Assembly: GCA_002086835.1 (NCBI GenBank)
Contig: MVIG01000016.1
Span: forward strand, 62,001-126,000
DNA: 64,000 bases
Source of the DNA: Mycolicibacterium porcinum
GTDB lineage: Bacteria > Actinomycetota > Actinomycetes > Mycobacteriales > Mycobacteriaceae
Direction of reading: 5' to 3'
The position numbers and the translations under genes are program-made. Shown in pieces: positions 32,691 to 44,339 of the stretch. The notes under the pieces were generated by a model, which was not told the origin of the DNA, did no database searches, and saw nothing but the letters and a program-made list of their open reading frames with translations. The first letter of the stretch is position 1; each line of letters opens with the position of its first letter.

Positions 32691-33827
32691 ATGATCGCAT
32701 CCCGCATCGCGACGGTATCCGCCCTCGCCGCGTCGGCGCTCGTCGCGGTGGGTCTGGCGGCCTGCGCGCCGCCGCAGAAGGACGCCGCGGGCGGGAAGAC
32801 CGACACCGGGGTCAAGGTGGCCGAGGCGAGGTCGGCCGCGGATTTCGGCGGGATGGACAAGCTGGTCGAAGCGGCAAAGGCCGAGGGCGAACTCAATGTG
32901 ATTGCCCTGCCCCCGGATTGGGCAAACTACGGCGCCATCATCAAGGCCTTCTCCGACAAATACGGCATCAAGGTGAACTCGGCGCAGCCCGACGGCTCCA
33001 GCCAGGAAGAGATCAACGCGGCCAACCAGCAGAAGGGCAAGAGCACCGCACCCGACGTGTTCGACCTGGGACAGTCGGTGGCACTGGCGAATACGTCGAT
33101 GTTCGCGCCGTACCGCGTGGCGACCTTCGACGACATCCCGGAGAAGCTCAAGGACCGCGACGGCACCTGGGTCAACGACTACGGCGGCTTCATGTCCATT
33201 GGGTTCGACTCCACCAAGGTTCCGCCGATCACCTCCGTCGAGGACCTGCTCAAGCCCGAGTACCACGGCAAGGTGGCGCTCAACGGTGACCCGACCCAGG
33301 CCGGCGCCGCCTTTGCCGGTGTCCTGATGGCGGCAGTGGCGCAGGGCGGATCGGCCGACGACATCGCCCCAGGGGTCGAATTCTTCGCAAAGCTCAACCA
33401 GGCGGGTAACTTCCTGCCTCTCGACCCGACGCCGGCCACCATCGAATCGGGGCAGACTCCCGTGGTGATCGACTGGAACTACCTCAACGGCACCGAAAGT
33501 CAGAAGGTCCCCGGCTGGCAGGTCATCGTGCCGCACGAGGCCCTGGTCGCCGGGTACTACTACCAGGCGATCAACAAGGATGCGCCGCACCCGGCGGCGG
33601 CCCGGCTGTGGCAGGAATTCCTGTTCAGCGACGAGGGTCAGAACCTCTACGCCAAGGGCGGGGTCCGCCCGGTGCGCGCCGACAAGATGATCCTGGCCGG
33701 CACGGCCGACCGTGCGGCGTTCGGTCAGCTGCCGCCCATCGACGGTCCGGTGACCGTCGCGACCCAGGCCCAAACCGACACCGCCAACAAGTATCTGGCC
33801 GACAACTGGGCCAAGGCGATCGGCTGA
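32691..33827 (+). CDS. ABC transporter substrate-binding lipoprotein (polyamine/iron type)
   Basis: A 378-aa type-II periplasmic binding protein of the SBP_bac_6/8 family. The lipobox is LAAC (Cys25), so it is membrane-anchored. LVEAAKAEGELNVIALPPDWANYG and YGIKVNSAQPDGSSQEEINA are the first-lobe elements. GGVRPVRADKM is typical of Fe(III)/spermidine-putrescine binding proteins. GGAGG lies 8 nt before the ATG. It is first of four coupled genes forming a complete importer. There is no iron-type Tyr pair I can assign with confidence, so the ligand remains open: polyamine, iron or phosphonate-like. Confidence 0.87.
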   Translation: MIASRIATVSALAASALVAVGLAACAPPQKDAAGGKTDTGVKVAEARSAADFGGMDKLVEAAKAEGELNVIALPPDWANYGAIIKAFSDKYGIKVNSAQPDGSSQEEINAANQQKGKSTAPDVFDLGQSVALANTSMFAPYRVATFDDIPEKLKDRDGTWVNDYGGFMSIGFDSTKVPPITSVEDLLKPEYHGKVALNGDPTQAGAAFAGVLMAAVAQGGSADDIAPGVEFFAKLNQAGNFLPLDPTPATIESGQTPVVIDWNYLNGTESQKVPGWQVIVPHEALVAGYYYQAINKDAPHPAAARLWQEFLFSDEGQNLYAKGGVRPVRADKMILAGTADRAAFGQLPPIDGPVTVATQAQTDTANKYLADNWAKAIG

Positions 33828-33835
33828 GGTTCTCG

Positions 33836-34720
33836 ATGCCGGGTAGCGCAACTCGTCGGGAATCGCGTGCGGGGTTCCGCGGGCACTGCAGGGATGCCCT
33901 GCCGTTGCTGCCGTTCGTGGCGGTGGTGACGGTGTTCCTGATCGTGCCGACCGTCACGGTGATCGTCATGGCGTTCTTCGCCGACGGATCCTTCTCCCTC
34001 GACCGCATCGCCGCGCTGTTCTCGGGCACCGCCCTGACCGCACTGGCCAAGAGCATTGCGCTGTCCGCGAGTACCGCGGTGATCGGGGCGGTGCTCGGTG
34101 CGGTACTGGCCTGGTTGATCGTGAGCAGCCCGCCGACGTCCATGCTGCGCCGCGCGGTCCTGGCGCTGTGCAGCGTGCTCGCCCAGTTCGGCGGTGTGGC
34201 ACTGGCTTTCGCATTCCTGGCCACCATCGGACTCAACGGCGTGTTGACGTTGTGGGTGTCCGAGCACCTCGGCTGGGACCTGGCCGGCTCCGGCTGGCTG
34301 TACGGTCTGGGCGGGCTGATCCTGGTCTACAGCTACTTTCAGATCCCGCTGATGGTGATCGTGTTCCTGCCCGCCATCGAGGGATTGCGTGAGCAGTGGC
34401 TCGAGGCCGCGGTGAGTCTCGGCGCGTCCCGGTGGCAGTACCTGCGGGAGGTGGCCGTGCCGTTGTTGAGCCCGGCGTTCCTCGGCTCGGCACTGTTGTT
34501 GTTCGCCAATGCCTTCGCGGCCTATGCCACCGCGGCCGCACTGGTGAGCCAGGGCAGCCCGATCGTGCCGCTGCTGATCCGCGCCGCCCTCACCAGCGAG
34601 GTGGTGCTGGGGCAGTCCGGCTTCGCCTACGCGCTGGCGCTGGAGATGATCGTCGTGGTGGCCGCGGTGATGGTCGCCTACAACGCGCTGGTCCGCCGGA
34701 CGGCGAGGTGGCTCAAGTGA
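33836..34720 (+). CDS. ABC transporter permease 1
   Basis: A 294-aa BPD_transp_1 permease with six TM helices. The cytoplasmic coupling loop is EQWLEAAVSLGASRWQYLREVAVPLL (EAA motif, about residues 185-210). It follows the binding protein by 8 bp and overlaps the second permease by GTGA. It is analogous to PotB. The ATG at 33836 was chosen because the frame upstream runs through the binding-protein gene. Confidence 0.89.
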   Translation: MPGSATRRESRAGFRGHCRDALPLLPFVAVVTVFLIVPTVTVIVMAFFADGSFSLDRIAALFSGTALTALAKSIALSASTAVIGAVLGAVLAWLIVSSPPTSMLRRAVLALCSVLAQFGGVALAFAFLATIGLNGVLTLWVSEHLGWDLAGSGWLYGLGGLILVYSYFQIPLMVIVFLPAIEGLREQWLEAAVSLGASRWQYLREVAVPLLSPAFLGSALLLFANAFAAYATAAALVSQGSPIVPLLIRAALTSEVVLGQSGFAYALALEMIVVVAAVMVAYNALVRRTARWLK

Positions 34721-35505
34721 ATCGGGGTTGGCCGCGATCGGCGGCGAGGTGGGCACTGTGGGTGCTGTTCGGCCTGTTCTTCCTGTTCCCCCTGTACGCC
34801 ATGGCGGACTTCTCGACCCGCAACCTGATCTCCGGTGGGCGCACCGCTGCCGCATGGCGCAACCTCGTGACCGACGAGCAGCTCTACCACGCCATCGTGA
34901 TCTCCCTGCTGCTCGCGGTGTTCACCGTCATCACGATGCTGGTGCTGCTGGTGCCGACGATGATCTGGGTGCGCCTGCGGGCCCGGTGGGCCGGGCGGTT
35001 CGTGGAGTTCCTGTGCCTGCTGCCGCTGACCATCCCGGCGCTGGTGATCGTGGTGGGCCTGCGCAATGTGTACCTGTGGGTCACCTACCTTCTCGGCGAA
35101 TCGGCGCTCACCCTGACCTTCGTGTACGTGGTGCTGGTGCTGCCGTTCGCCTACCGGTCGATCGATTCCGCGCTGGCCGCCATCGACCTGCAGACGTTGT
35201 CGGAGGCAGCCCGGTCGCTGGGCGCCGGTTGGGTGTCGACGATCAGCCGGGTGATCGTGCCCAACATCTGGTCGGGAATCCTGTCGGCGGCGTTCATCTC
35301 GATCGCGGTGGTGCTCGGTGAGTACACCGTCGCCTCCCTGAGCGGGTTCGAAACCCTGCCGGTCCAGATCGTCGCGATCGGCAAGAGTGACGGGCCGACG
35401 TCGGTGGCCGCCTCGCTGGCCACGCTGCTGCTCGGATTCGCATTGTTGTTGGTGCTGGCGGCCCTCACCCGTGGCCGCCGCAGAAGGTCAGGAGTCCTGC
35501 AGTGA
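34717..35505 (+). CDS. ABC transporter permease 2
   Basis: A 262-aa permease, PotC-like, with six TM helices. Its EAA loop is LQTLSEAARSLGAGWVSTISRVIVPNIWSGIL. The GTG start at 34717 overlaps the stop of permease 1, and the stop overlaps the GTG of the ATPase gene (35502), so the three genes are translationally coupled. It forms the heterodimeric membrane channel with permease 1. Confidence 0.89.
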   Translation: MNRGWPRSAARWALWVLFGLFFLFPLYAMADFSTRNLISGGRTAAAWRNLVTDEQLYHAIVISLLLAVFTVITMLVLLVPTMIWVRLRARWAGRFVEFLCLLPLTIPALVIVVGLRNVYLWVTYLLGESALTLTFVYVVLVLPFAYRSIDSALAAIDLQTLSEAARSLGAGWVSTISRVIVPNIWSGILSAAFISIAVVLGEYTVASLSGFETLPVQIVAIGKSDGPTSVAASLATLLLGFALLLVLAALTRGRRRRSGVLQ

Positions 35506-36542
35506 GTGTCGGCGCCGGTGTGCGGGTTGAACTTCGGGACCTCACCCGCACTTATGGCAACGTCAACGCGCTCGACGGGCTGAGTCTGTCCATCGAGCCG
35601 GGAGAGTTGGTCGCCCTGCTCGGGCCGTCGGGCTGCGGCAAGACCACGGCGCTGCGGATCCTGGCCGGGCTTGAGGAGGCCACCGCGGGCACCGTGCTGG
35701 TCGGCGGGCGGGACATCAGCTCGGTGCCGGCCAACAAGCGGGACATGGGCATGGTGTTCCAGGCCTACAGCCTGTTCCCGCATCTGACCGTGCTGGACAA
35801 CGTCGCATTCGGTCTGAAGATGCGCGGTAAATCCAAGCGGGACAGGCTTTTCCAAGCCTCGGACATGCTCGACCTGGTGGGCCTGGCAGCGCACAGCGGC
35901 AAGTACGCGAGCGAGTTGTCCGGCGGTGAGCAGCAGCGGGTGGCGCTGGCCCGGGCGCTGGCGATCGAACCGAGGGTGCTGCTGCTCGACGAGCCGCTGT
36001 CGGCGCTCGATGCCAAGGTGCGCTCCCAATTGCGCGACGAGATCCGCCGGGTGCAGCTGGAAGTCGGCATCACGACCCTGTTCGTCACCCACGACCAGGA
36101 GGAGGCACTGGCCGTTGCGGATCGGGTCGGGGTGATGAGCCACGGCAAACTCGAGCAGCTCGCCACTCCGGCAGACCTCTACGCCCGGCCGTCCACTCCG
36201 TTCGTCGCCGAGTTCGTCGGCCTGCACAACAAGGTCCGCGCGCGGGTGTCGGGTGGACGGGCCAGACTGCTGGGCGCCGAGTTGCCGACCCTGCCCGGTT
36301 CGATCACCTCGGGCGCGGGCACCGCGATGCTGCGTCCGGAGGCGATCCGGGTGCGCGCGGATCCGGACGGGCCGGCCGTGGTGGAGTCCGTGTCGTTCCT
36401 GGGACCGACGTCCCACGTGTATCTGAGCCTGCCGGACGGGTCGTTGATCCATGCGCAGCTGCCCAGTTCTCGGGCGCGCGCGTTCAGCCCCGGTGTGGTG
36501 GTGAGCCTCGCCCTGGAGCGGGCTCCGGTGTTGGTGGTCTAG
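35502..36542 (+). CDS. ABC transporter ATPase (PotA-like)
   Basis: A 346-aa ATP-binding subunit. Walker A is GPSGCGKTT, the signature SGGEQQR, Walker B VLLLDEPLSALD and the H-loop FVTHDQEEAL. A C-terminal TOBE domain (about 260-340) follows, as in spermidine/putrescine and iron ATPases. Start GTG overlaps permease 2. The gene ends 1 bp before the convergent pyrE gene. The operon is complete and has no regulatory gene next to it. Confidence 0.93.
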   Translation: MSVGAGVRVELRDLTRTYGNVNALDGLSLSIEPGELVALLGPSGCGKTTALRILAGLEEATAGTVLVGGRDISSVPANKRDMGMVFQAYSLFPHLTVLDNVAFGLKMRGKSKRDRLFQASDMLDLVGLAAHSGKYASELSGGEQQRVALARALAIEPRVLLLDEPLSALDAKVRSQLRDEIRRVQLEVGITTLFVTHDQEEALAVADRVGVMSHGKLEQLATPADLYARPSTPFVAEFVGLHNKVRARVSGGRARLLGAELPTLPGSITSGAGTAMLRPEAIRVRADPDGPAVVESVSFLGPTSHVYLSLPDGSLIHAQLPSSRARAFSPGVVVSLALERAPVLVV

Positions 36543-37112
36543 CTAGACATCCTTGACGGGTTCGATGCCCAGATCGCGGTAGGTGACCAGCGCGGCGAAC
36601 GGCACGCCGCGCTTGGCGAAGCGCCCGGTCGCGATGTCGCCGCGGTCGACCATCGGGATGACACCGGTGACCACGGCCCCGACGGCGGTGACGCGCTCGT
36701 AGGCGATCTCGGTGGAGCCGCCGGTGCTGATCACGTCGTCGACGAGCAGGACGCGGGTGCCCGGCTCGAGCCGGGTGCCCTCGATCCACTGTTCGCGGCC
36801 GCGGGACTTCTGTTCCTTGCGCACCGAGAACCAGGCCTTGCCGGTCACCATCGCCACGCCGTGGGCGAGTGGGTCGGCGCCCATGGTGAGCCCGCCGACC
36901 GCGTCGAACTCGATGCCGCTGGCCGCGGCCAGATCGGCGACCGCCCGGCTGACGATCGCCATCCGCTCACCGGTGTCGATGGCGAACTTGCCGTCGATGT
37001 AGTCGTGGCTCAGCTGTCCGCTGGCCAGCCGGAACGGCTCTTCGCGGTGTTCGTACCCGCGGGTGCGGATCAGGTCGAAGGCGGCTTGCCAGGTCTCCGG
37101 GCGTTCGGGCAT
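36543..37112 (-). CDS. pyrE: Orotate phosphoribosyltransferase
   Basis: A 189-aa type-I PRTase. The PRPP loop is VLLVDDVISTGGS at 121-133. The N-terminal hood and the flexible loop region KEQKSRGREQWIEG (residues 99-112) carry the Lys/Arg that bind pyrophosphate. It converts orotate and PRPP to OMP in de novo pyrimidine synthesis. Leaderless start: -10 TACGAT (complement of 37120-37125) is 7 nt before the ATG. It stands next to unrelated genes and is not in the main pyr operon. Confidence 0.92.
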   Translation of the reverse strand: MPERPETWQAAFDLIRTRGYEHREEPFRLASGQLSHDYIDGKFAIDTGERMAIVSRAVADLAAASGIEFDAVGGLTMGADPLAHGVAMVTGKAWFSVRKEQKSRGREQWIEGTRLEPGTRVLLVDDVISTGGSTEIAYERVTAVGAVVTGVIPMVDRGDIATGRFAKRGVPFAALVTYRDLGIEPVKDV

Positions 37113-37172
37113 ACCCGCGATCGTATTGCACGGGCCTGCGGCGTCTCGGGCCCAGCCGGCGCGGTGCGCCGA

Positions 37173-37964
37173 TCAAGCCCGAGCGCGCTGGGCCAACTCG
37201 ACTGTGGCCGCCCGCAACTCACCGTACGAGCTGATCGGCGCGGCATAGCCGACCCGCGTGTAGGCGATCCCGCGCTCGGTGGTGACCCGCAGATCCAGGC
37301 CGTAGCGGTCGGCGCCGGTGCACACCGCCACGGTGGTGTCGGGGTAGCCGCCGAGGGTACGGGCCATGTCGGCCAGCGAATCGGCGTGGTCGGCGTTGAG
37401 ATGGGAGATCGCCCCCGCGGCGTGGGGTGCGACCGGATCGGGTTCGGCTTGCGCGTAGGACTCTCCGGTGGCCGAGTCCATCCGGCCGTACCCGCCGACC
37501 CAGCGCACCCGCCGCACGCGCAGAACCCACAGCGAGAAGTCACTGAAGTCGATGTAGTAGCGGGCCGATGCCACCGCGGCCAGGTGGGCCTGCCGGGCGT
37601 CCAGTTCGTCGCCCGCGGGCCGCTCGGCGATTCCGGCCAGCGTGATGCGACTGCTCGCCAACGGATCCGACCCGGCGTCGGGGGCGACGACGGAGATGCT
37701 GGCGCGAGGGTCACCGGCGAGGTTGCGACCGTGCTCGGCCATGTTCGACACACACAGCACCGGTGCGCCGGCCAGGAGTCCGTAGGTGACGAACGATGCC
37801 CACGGATCGCCCTCGGCGGTGAGAGTGGCGAGCGTGCCCGCGTTGGTCGACGCGGCGATGGTGCGGGCCTCCTCGGCCGCAGACGGGCGTGCCCCCTGGG
37901 TCACCTCCGTCAGCGGGGGAGGAACCGAGGGGGCATCACCGGGATCGCCATGATCGCGTGTCAC
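37173..37964 (-). CDS. HugZ/DUF2470-type PPOX protein
   Basis: A 263-aa two-domain protein. A split-barrel FMN/heme-type domain occupies residues 35-165 (GTLATLTAEGDPWASFVTYGLL). A DUF2470 domain follows (ISHLNADHADSLADMARTLGG ... YGLDLRVTTERG, residues 185-260), as in HugZ-like heme-utilisation proteins. Role in heme degradation is possible but unproven. Leaderless start: -10 TAGGGT (complement of 37971-37976) lies 6 nt before the GTG. It precedes pyrE on the same strand with 60 bp between. Confidence 0.85.
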   Translation of the reverse strand: MTRDHGDPGDAPSVPPPLTEVTQGARPSAAEEARTIAASTNAGTLATLTAEGDPWASFVTYGLLAGAPVLCVSNMAEHGRNLAGDPRASISVVAPDAGSDPLASSRITLAGIAERPAGDELDARQAHLAAVASARYYIDFSDFSLWVLRVRRVRWVGGYGRMDSATGESYAQAEPDPVAPHAAGAISHLNADHADSLADMARTLGGYPDTTVAVCTGADRYGLDLRVTTERGIAYTRVGYAAPISSYGELRAATVELAQRARA

Positions 37965-37988
37965 GCAGCGACCCTACCGCCGGGCGGC

Positions 37989-38486
37989 TCAGCCGCCGAG
38001 AGCAGCGATGAGATCCTTGATCTGAGCGGTTTCGGCTTCGGTCGCGGGCTCCTCGGCCTCGACGGCCTCGATGAGGTCCTTGCGCAGGCCGACGCCGTTG
38101 GCGGCTTCCTCGGTGGTCAGCTTCGCGTTGCCGCGCGCCACGTAGAGACGCTGGCCGAGCGTGGCGCCGGGGCCCTCGGCCGCGGCCGTCATCAGTTCGT
38201 CGTAGCGGTGCCGCACCCCGCTGAGCGCGACGATGACCGACGGGGTGACGCGGCTGCGGCCGGCCGCCTCCGACAGCGACGTCTGCAGCTTGCGAAGACC
38301 GCTGAGGACGACGGCGACGCGATCGGCGTACTCCGGGTCGCCGACCGGCGGTAGCGCGTCGATCGCGGCGACGTACATGTGCATCGCTGCATCAGAAAGT
38401 CCAACGATTACTGGTGCTTCACCGTCATTAGGTGCCGACTCACCCACAGGCCATCCCTCGTCGAAAGTGTGTGCTCGCCGGCCCAT
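37989..38486 (-). CDS. HTH (XRE/EspR-like) hypothetical protein
   Basis: A ~165-aa protein. The C-terminal part LGQRLYVARGNAKLTTEEAANGVGLRKDLIEAVEAEEP resembles the HTH of EspR-type nucleoid proteins. The N-terminal half is helical. The start is uncertain: ATG 38486 lacks a ribosome binding site, and a GTG at 38447 has GAGGGA at suitable spacing and would give 152 aa. The frame also remains open to 38543. Function not established. It lies 24 bp upstream of the HugZ-like gene on the same strand. Confidence 0.7.
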   Translation of the reverse strand: MGRRAHTFDEGWPVGESAPNDGEAPVIVGLSDAAMHMYVAAIDALPPVGDPEYADRVAVVLSGLRKLQTSLSEAAGRSRVTPSVIVALSGVRHRYDELMTAAAEGPGATLGQRLYVARGNAKLTTEEAANGVGLRKDLIEAVEAEEPATEAETAQIKDLIAALGG

Positions 38487-38674
38487 AGCCGACGAGGAGA
38501 TCAAATGCGGGAAAAACGTAACCCGTTGCTGTCTCTTATTCAACCGTTAGTTTTTCCGCAAACCCGCTCCCGCGGGCGAATCACGTTGCTGCAGGATCAT
38601 TTCGGGATGCCATGTTCCGTCGGAGGTGCTGAGCAGGTGTCGGGAGCCGTGCGAGTGGGTACGTTGGAAAGCTG

Positions 38675-40431
<1,757 letters not shown>

Positions 40432-40435
<4 letters not shown>

Positions 40436-41754
40436 GTGTCGAATTCGGTGACTGGCTCGGTCAGCAACGGTGGTACGCTGGCCGCGGCCGCGAGTTGGTG
40501 TCCGCCACACCGGATCTGGTGGTGCCGCTCAGTCCGGACCTCGACCTCACACTGCTCAGGGTGGCCTACGCCGACGGCGGCGCCGAGCGCTACCAGGTGG
40601 TGGTGAAGTGGGACGCCGAGCCGATCGAGGAGTACAGCTCGGTCGCCACGATCGGCAGTGCCGACGGGCGCACCGCCTACGACGCGCTCTATGACCAGGA
40701 TGCGGCGCGCTACCTGCTCGAGATGCTCGACCGCTCCGCTACGATCGGCGGCCTGCGGTGCGGCAAGGAACCCGGGGCCGTCCTGCCGCTGGACGCCGCG
40801 CCGCGGGTCTCGGCGGCCGAACAGAGCAACACCAGTGTGGTGTTCGGACAGGACGCCGTGCTCAAGGTGTTCCGCCGGATCACCCCCGGCGTCAACCCCG
40901 ACATCGAGCTCAACCGGGTGCTGGCCAGGGCGGGCAACCCGCATGTGGCGGCGCTGCTCGGGTCGATGGAGATCGACTGGGATGCTGAGACTTTCGCGCT
41001 GGGGATGGTGACCCAGTTCGCCGCCAACTCCGCCGAGGGCTGGGACATGGCCACCGCGAGCACCCGGGACCTGTTCGCCGAAGGTGACCTGTACGCCGAC
41101 GAGGTGGGCGGCGACTTCGCCGCCGAGTCCTACCGCCTGGGTGAGGCCGTCGCCTCGGTGCACCTCTGCCTCGCCGAACATCTTGGCATGGAGTCGATGC
41201 CGTTCCCGGCGGAGCTCATGTCCGCCCGGCTGGCCACCGCCGCGGAGGCGGTACCCGAACTGCGCCAGCATGTTTCGTTGATCGAGGATCGTTACCGCAA
41301 GCTGGCCGACGAGCAGGTGAGCGTGCAGCGCATCCACGGCGACCTGCACCTGGGGCAGGTGCTGCGCACCCCTGAGCGGTGGCTGCTGATCGACTTCGAA
41401 GGGGAGCCGGGGCAGCCTCTGGAGCTGCGCCGCAGCCCGGATTCTCCGATGCGTGACGTCGCGGGCATGGTGCGGTCGTTCGAGTACGCGGCGTATGCGC
41501 GCCTGGTGGAGTTGGCCGGAGACGATGACCGGGCCAGGCAACTGGCCGCCAGGGCGAGGGAATGGGCCGACCGCAACAGCACGGCGTTCTGCGACGGCTA
41601 TGCCGCGGTTGCCGATGTCGATCCGCGCGAGCACACCGCCCTGCTGGCGGCCTATGAGCTGGACAAGGCCGTATACGAGGCGGCCTACGAGGCTCGCCAC
41701 CGGCCGAGCTGGTTGCCCGTCCCGCTGGGGTCGGTGGCGCGCCTGCTCAGCTAG
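40432..41754 (+). CDS. mak: Maltokinase Mak (Pep2)
   Basis: A 440-aa eukaryotic-like/APH-fold kinase. The catalytic region is [12 protein letters not shown] and the metal loop [10 protein letters not shown], typical of maltokinases. The N-terminal cap domain starts [13 protein letters not shown]. It phosphorylates maltose to maltose-1-phosphate with ATP. The start overlaps treS by ATGA, a pairing found in most mycobacteria, and the two proteins form a complex. Length is close to M. tuberculosis Rv0127 (455 aa). Confidence 0.94.
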
Positions 41755-41772
41755 TCACCTATCTTCATTAGC

Positions 41773-43269
41773 ATGCCTAAACAGCCTGCGCGCCGATCGG
41801 CGTCCGGTGGGCTGCTGATCGCGGTGCTCGCGGCCGCGGGCATCAGCGTCTCGCTCATGCAGACCCTGATGATCCCGCTCATCCCGCAACTGCCCGCCCT
41901 GCTCGGCACCAGCCCGGCCAACGCGTCGTGGGCGATCACCGCGACGCTGCTGACCGGTGCCGTCGCCACGCCCGTGCTGGGCAGGCTCGGAGACATGTAC
42001 GGCCCCAAACGGATCCTGGTGCTGTGCGCCGCGATGCTGTTCGCCGGATCGCTCATCGCGGCCACGACCACGTCGCTGATCCCGCTGGTCATCGGGCGCG
42101 GCCTGCAGGGATTCGGCGCTCCCGTGATCCCGCTCGGCATCAGCGTGCTGCGTTCGGCCCTGCCCGCCGAACGGGTGGGCTCCGCGATGGGGCTGATGAG
42201 CGCATCGCTGGGCGTCGGCGGTGCGCTCGGCCTGCCGTTGTCGGCGGTGATCGCCGAACACTTCAACTGGCATGCCCTGTTCTGGTGCTCGGCCTTCCTC
42301 GGCCTGGCCTCGGGCATCCTGTTCGTCCTGCTCGTGCCCGACCTCGAACCGGTCTCCGCCGACCACCGCTTCGACCCGATCGGGGCCCTCACGCTGGGGC
42401 TCGGCCTGGTCATGCTGCTGCTGCCGATCTCCAAGGGCGGCATGTGGGGTTGGGGCAGCGTCACCACGCTGGGGTTGTTCGCAGCCGCGGCGGTGACTTT
42501 CGGGGTGTTCACCTGGTGGCAGTACCGGGTGCCCGCACCGATCGTGGACATGCGTACCACGCTGAAGCGTCCGGTGCTGCTGACGAACCTGTCTTCCATC
42601 GCCGTTGGCTTCGGCATGTTCGCCTTGTCGCTCGTCGGCCCGCAGCTGCTGGAGATGCCTCGGGAAACGGGATACGGCTTGGGGCAGAGCATGATCGCCA
42701 CCGGCCTGTGGATGGCGCCAGGAGGTCTGGCGATGATGGCGGCCGCACCGGTGGCGGCCCGGGTGGTGGCCGCGCGCGGACCGAAGATCGTGCTGGTGAT
42801 CGGTAGCGTGATCATCGCCGCGGGCTATCTGGCAGGCATCCTCCTGCTCGGCACCCCTGCCGGGGTGATGGTGCTCGGCCTGATCGTCAGCTTCGGCGTC
42901 GGATTCGCCTTCGCGGCACTACCCGCCCTGATCAATGCCGCGGTGCCGGTCTCGGAAACCGCGTCTGCCAACAGCATCAACTCGCTCGCCCGCTCGCTGG
43001 GCACCTCGACGTCGAGCGCGGTGATGACCGCGGTGCTGGCCCAGATGACCATCACGGTCGCCGGGCACGCGTTGCCGTCGCTGGCCGGGTTCCGCGTCGC
43101 CCTGTTGATCGCCGCGGCGGCTGCCGCCGGCGCCGCGTTGCTCGCGCTGGCGATTCCGAAAGCGCCCCGACCGGAACTATCCGACGGGGCGCTTTCAGAG
43201 CAGAACGAACGATTGGCCTCAGAGAGTGGCGATCTCGTAGCTGTCGAGCTGGCCGACCAGCGTCCGTAG
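41773..43269 (+). CDS. MFS drug transporter (DHA2-like)
   Basis: A 498-aa protein with about 14 TM helices, the number typical of DHA2-type drug:H+ antiporters. Motif A-like GRLGDMYGPKRIL is in the loop after helix 2 and motif C-like LGVGGALGLPLSAVI in helix 5. The last ~40 residues are hydrophilic and overlap the convergent ACAD gene by 51 bp. Leaderless start: -10 TATCTT (41760-41765) is 7 nt before the ATG. Substrate unknown; it is not linked to an adjacent regulator. Confidence 0.87.
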   Translation: MPKQPARRSASGGLLIAVLAAAGISVSLMQTLMIPLIPQLPALLGTSPANASWAITATLLTGAVATPVLGRLGDMYGPKRILVLCAAMLFAGSLIAATTTSLIPLVIGRGLQGFGAPVIPLGISVLRSALPAERVGSAMGLMSASLGVGGALGLPLSAVIAEHFNWHALFWCSAFLGLASGILFVLLVPDLEPVSADHRFDPIGALTLGLGLVMLLLPISKGGMWGWGSVTTLGLFAAAAVTFGVFTWWQYRVPAPIVDMRTTLKRPVLLTNLSSIAVGFGMFALSLVGPQLLEMPRETGYGLGQSMIATGLWMAPGGLAMMAAAPVAARVVAARGPKIVLVIGSVIIAAGYLAGILLLGTPAGVMVLGLIVSFGVGFAFAALPALINAAVPVSETASANSINSLARSLGTSTSSAVMTAVLAQMTITVAGHALPSLAGFRVALLIAAAAAAGAALLALAIPKAPRPELSDGALSEQNERLASESGDLVAVELADQRP

Positions 43270-44331
43270 CTGATCGGCCGACGAGCCCAGGGTGTGCTCG
43301 ATCGCGGTCAGCCGGGCGGCGTAGTGGCCGACGGGATACTCCGCGGTGACACCGATGCCGCCGTGCAGCTGGATCGACTCCTGCGAGATGTGCCGGCCCG
43401 ACCGGCCGATCTGCAGCTTGGCGCGGGCCGCGATCACCGGGTCGAGCTCGCCGTCGGCGATGGACATCGCGGCGTAGGTGCCCATGCTGCGGGCCAACTC
43501 CAGCGACATGTACATGTCCGCTGCGCGCTGGGTCAGGGTCTGGAACTTGCTGAGCGTGACCCCGAACTGCTTGCGCTGCTTGAGGTAATCGGTGGTCAGG
43601 CGCAGCGACTCGTCCATCACGCCGACCGCCTCGGCGCACAGGCCCGCCGAGATCCGCACCAGCGCGTTGGTGATCGCGGCACTGGCGTCCACGGCCTCGC
43701 CGAGCGGTTCGGCCGGGGTCGAGTCCAGGGTGATCTGGGCACCGCGCTGGCCGTCGAAGGTGCGGTAACCCTGCCGGGTGACGTTCGCGGCGTCGACCAG
43801 GAACAGCCCGGTGCCGGCCTCAGAACTCTGGCCGGGCAGCGCCGCGCTGACGATCAGCGTGTCCGCGACATCGCCGGCCAGCACCGGGTTCTTGGTGCCG
43901 CTCAGGGCCCACCCGTCGCCGCTGCGGGTCGCGGTGGTGGTCACCCCGGCCGACCCGCGCACACCCGGTTCCGCGTGGGCGAAGGCCAGAATCCGCTCGC
44001 CGGAGGCGACTTCGTCGAGGAGTGCCCGCTGGGCGTCGGTGCCGGCCTCGGCGATGATGGCGCCGGGACCGATCGCCCCGTGCAGTACCGGCTCGGGTGC
44101 CAGCCGGCGCCCGAGCTCGTTGAGTACCACCATGATCTCGATCTGGCCACCGGAGTCCTCATCGAAACCCAGTCCCAGAACGCCGATCTCGGCGAGCTGT
44201 CCCCAGATCTGGCGGTCGAATCCGGGCTCGGTCTCGACCACCTTGTTGCGCTTTTCGGTGTCATAGCCCGACAGCAGGTCACGGGTGGTGTCGGCCAGCA
44301 GGGTCTGTTCGTCGGTCAGCTGAAAGTCCAT
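43219..44331 (-). CDS. Acyl-CoA dehydrogenase (FadE), second of a pair
   Basis: A 370-aa ACAD fold. Helical bundle N-terminus (MDFQLTDEQTLLADTTRDLLS), beta-barrel FAHAEPGVRGSAGVTTTATR and C-terminal bundle with TTDYLKQRKQFGVTLSKFQTLTQRAADM and HGGIGVTAEYPVGHYAARLTAI. It lies 8 bp after the other ACAD gene, so the two probably form an alpha2beta2 enzyme as for the mycobacterial ChsE pairs. The substrate is probably a branched or steroid-type acyl-CoA but is not known. Its 3' end overlaps the convergent MFS gene. Confidence 0.9.
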   Translation of the reverse strand: MDFQLTDEQTLLADTTRDLLSGYDTEKRNKVVETEPGFDRQIWGQLAEIGVLGLGFDEDSGGQIEIMVVLNELGRRLAPEPVLHGAIGPGAIIAEAGTDAQRALLDEVASGERILAFAHAEPGVRGSAGVTTTATRSGDGWALSGTKNPVLAGDVADTLIVSAALPGQSSEAGTGLFLVDAANVTRQGYRTFDGQRGAQITLDSTPAEPLGEAVDASAAITNALVRISAGLCAEAVGVMDESLRLTTDYLKQRKQFGVTLSKFQTLTQRAADMYMSLELARSMGTYAAMSIADGELDPVIAARAKLQIGRSGRHISQESIQLHGGIGVTAEYPVGHYAARLTAIEHTLGSSADQLRTLVGQLDSYEIATL

Positions 44332-44339
44332 GGCTCAAC

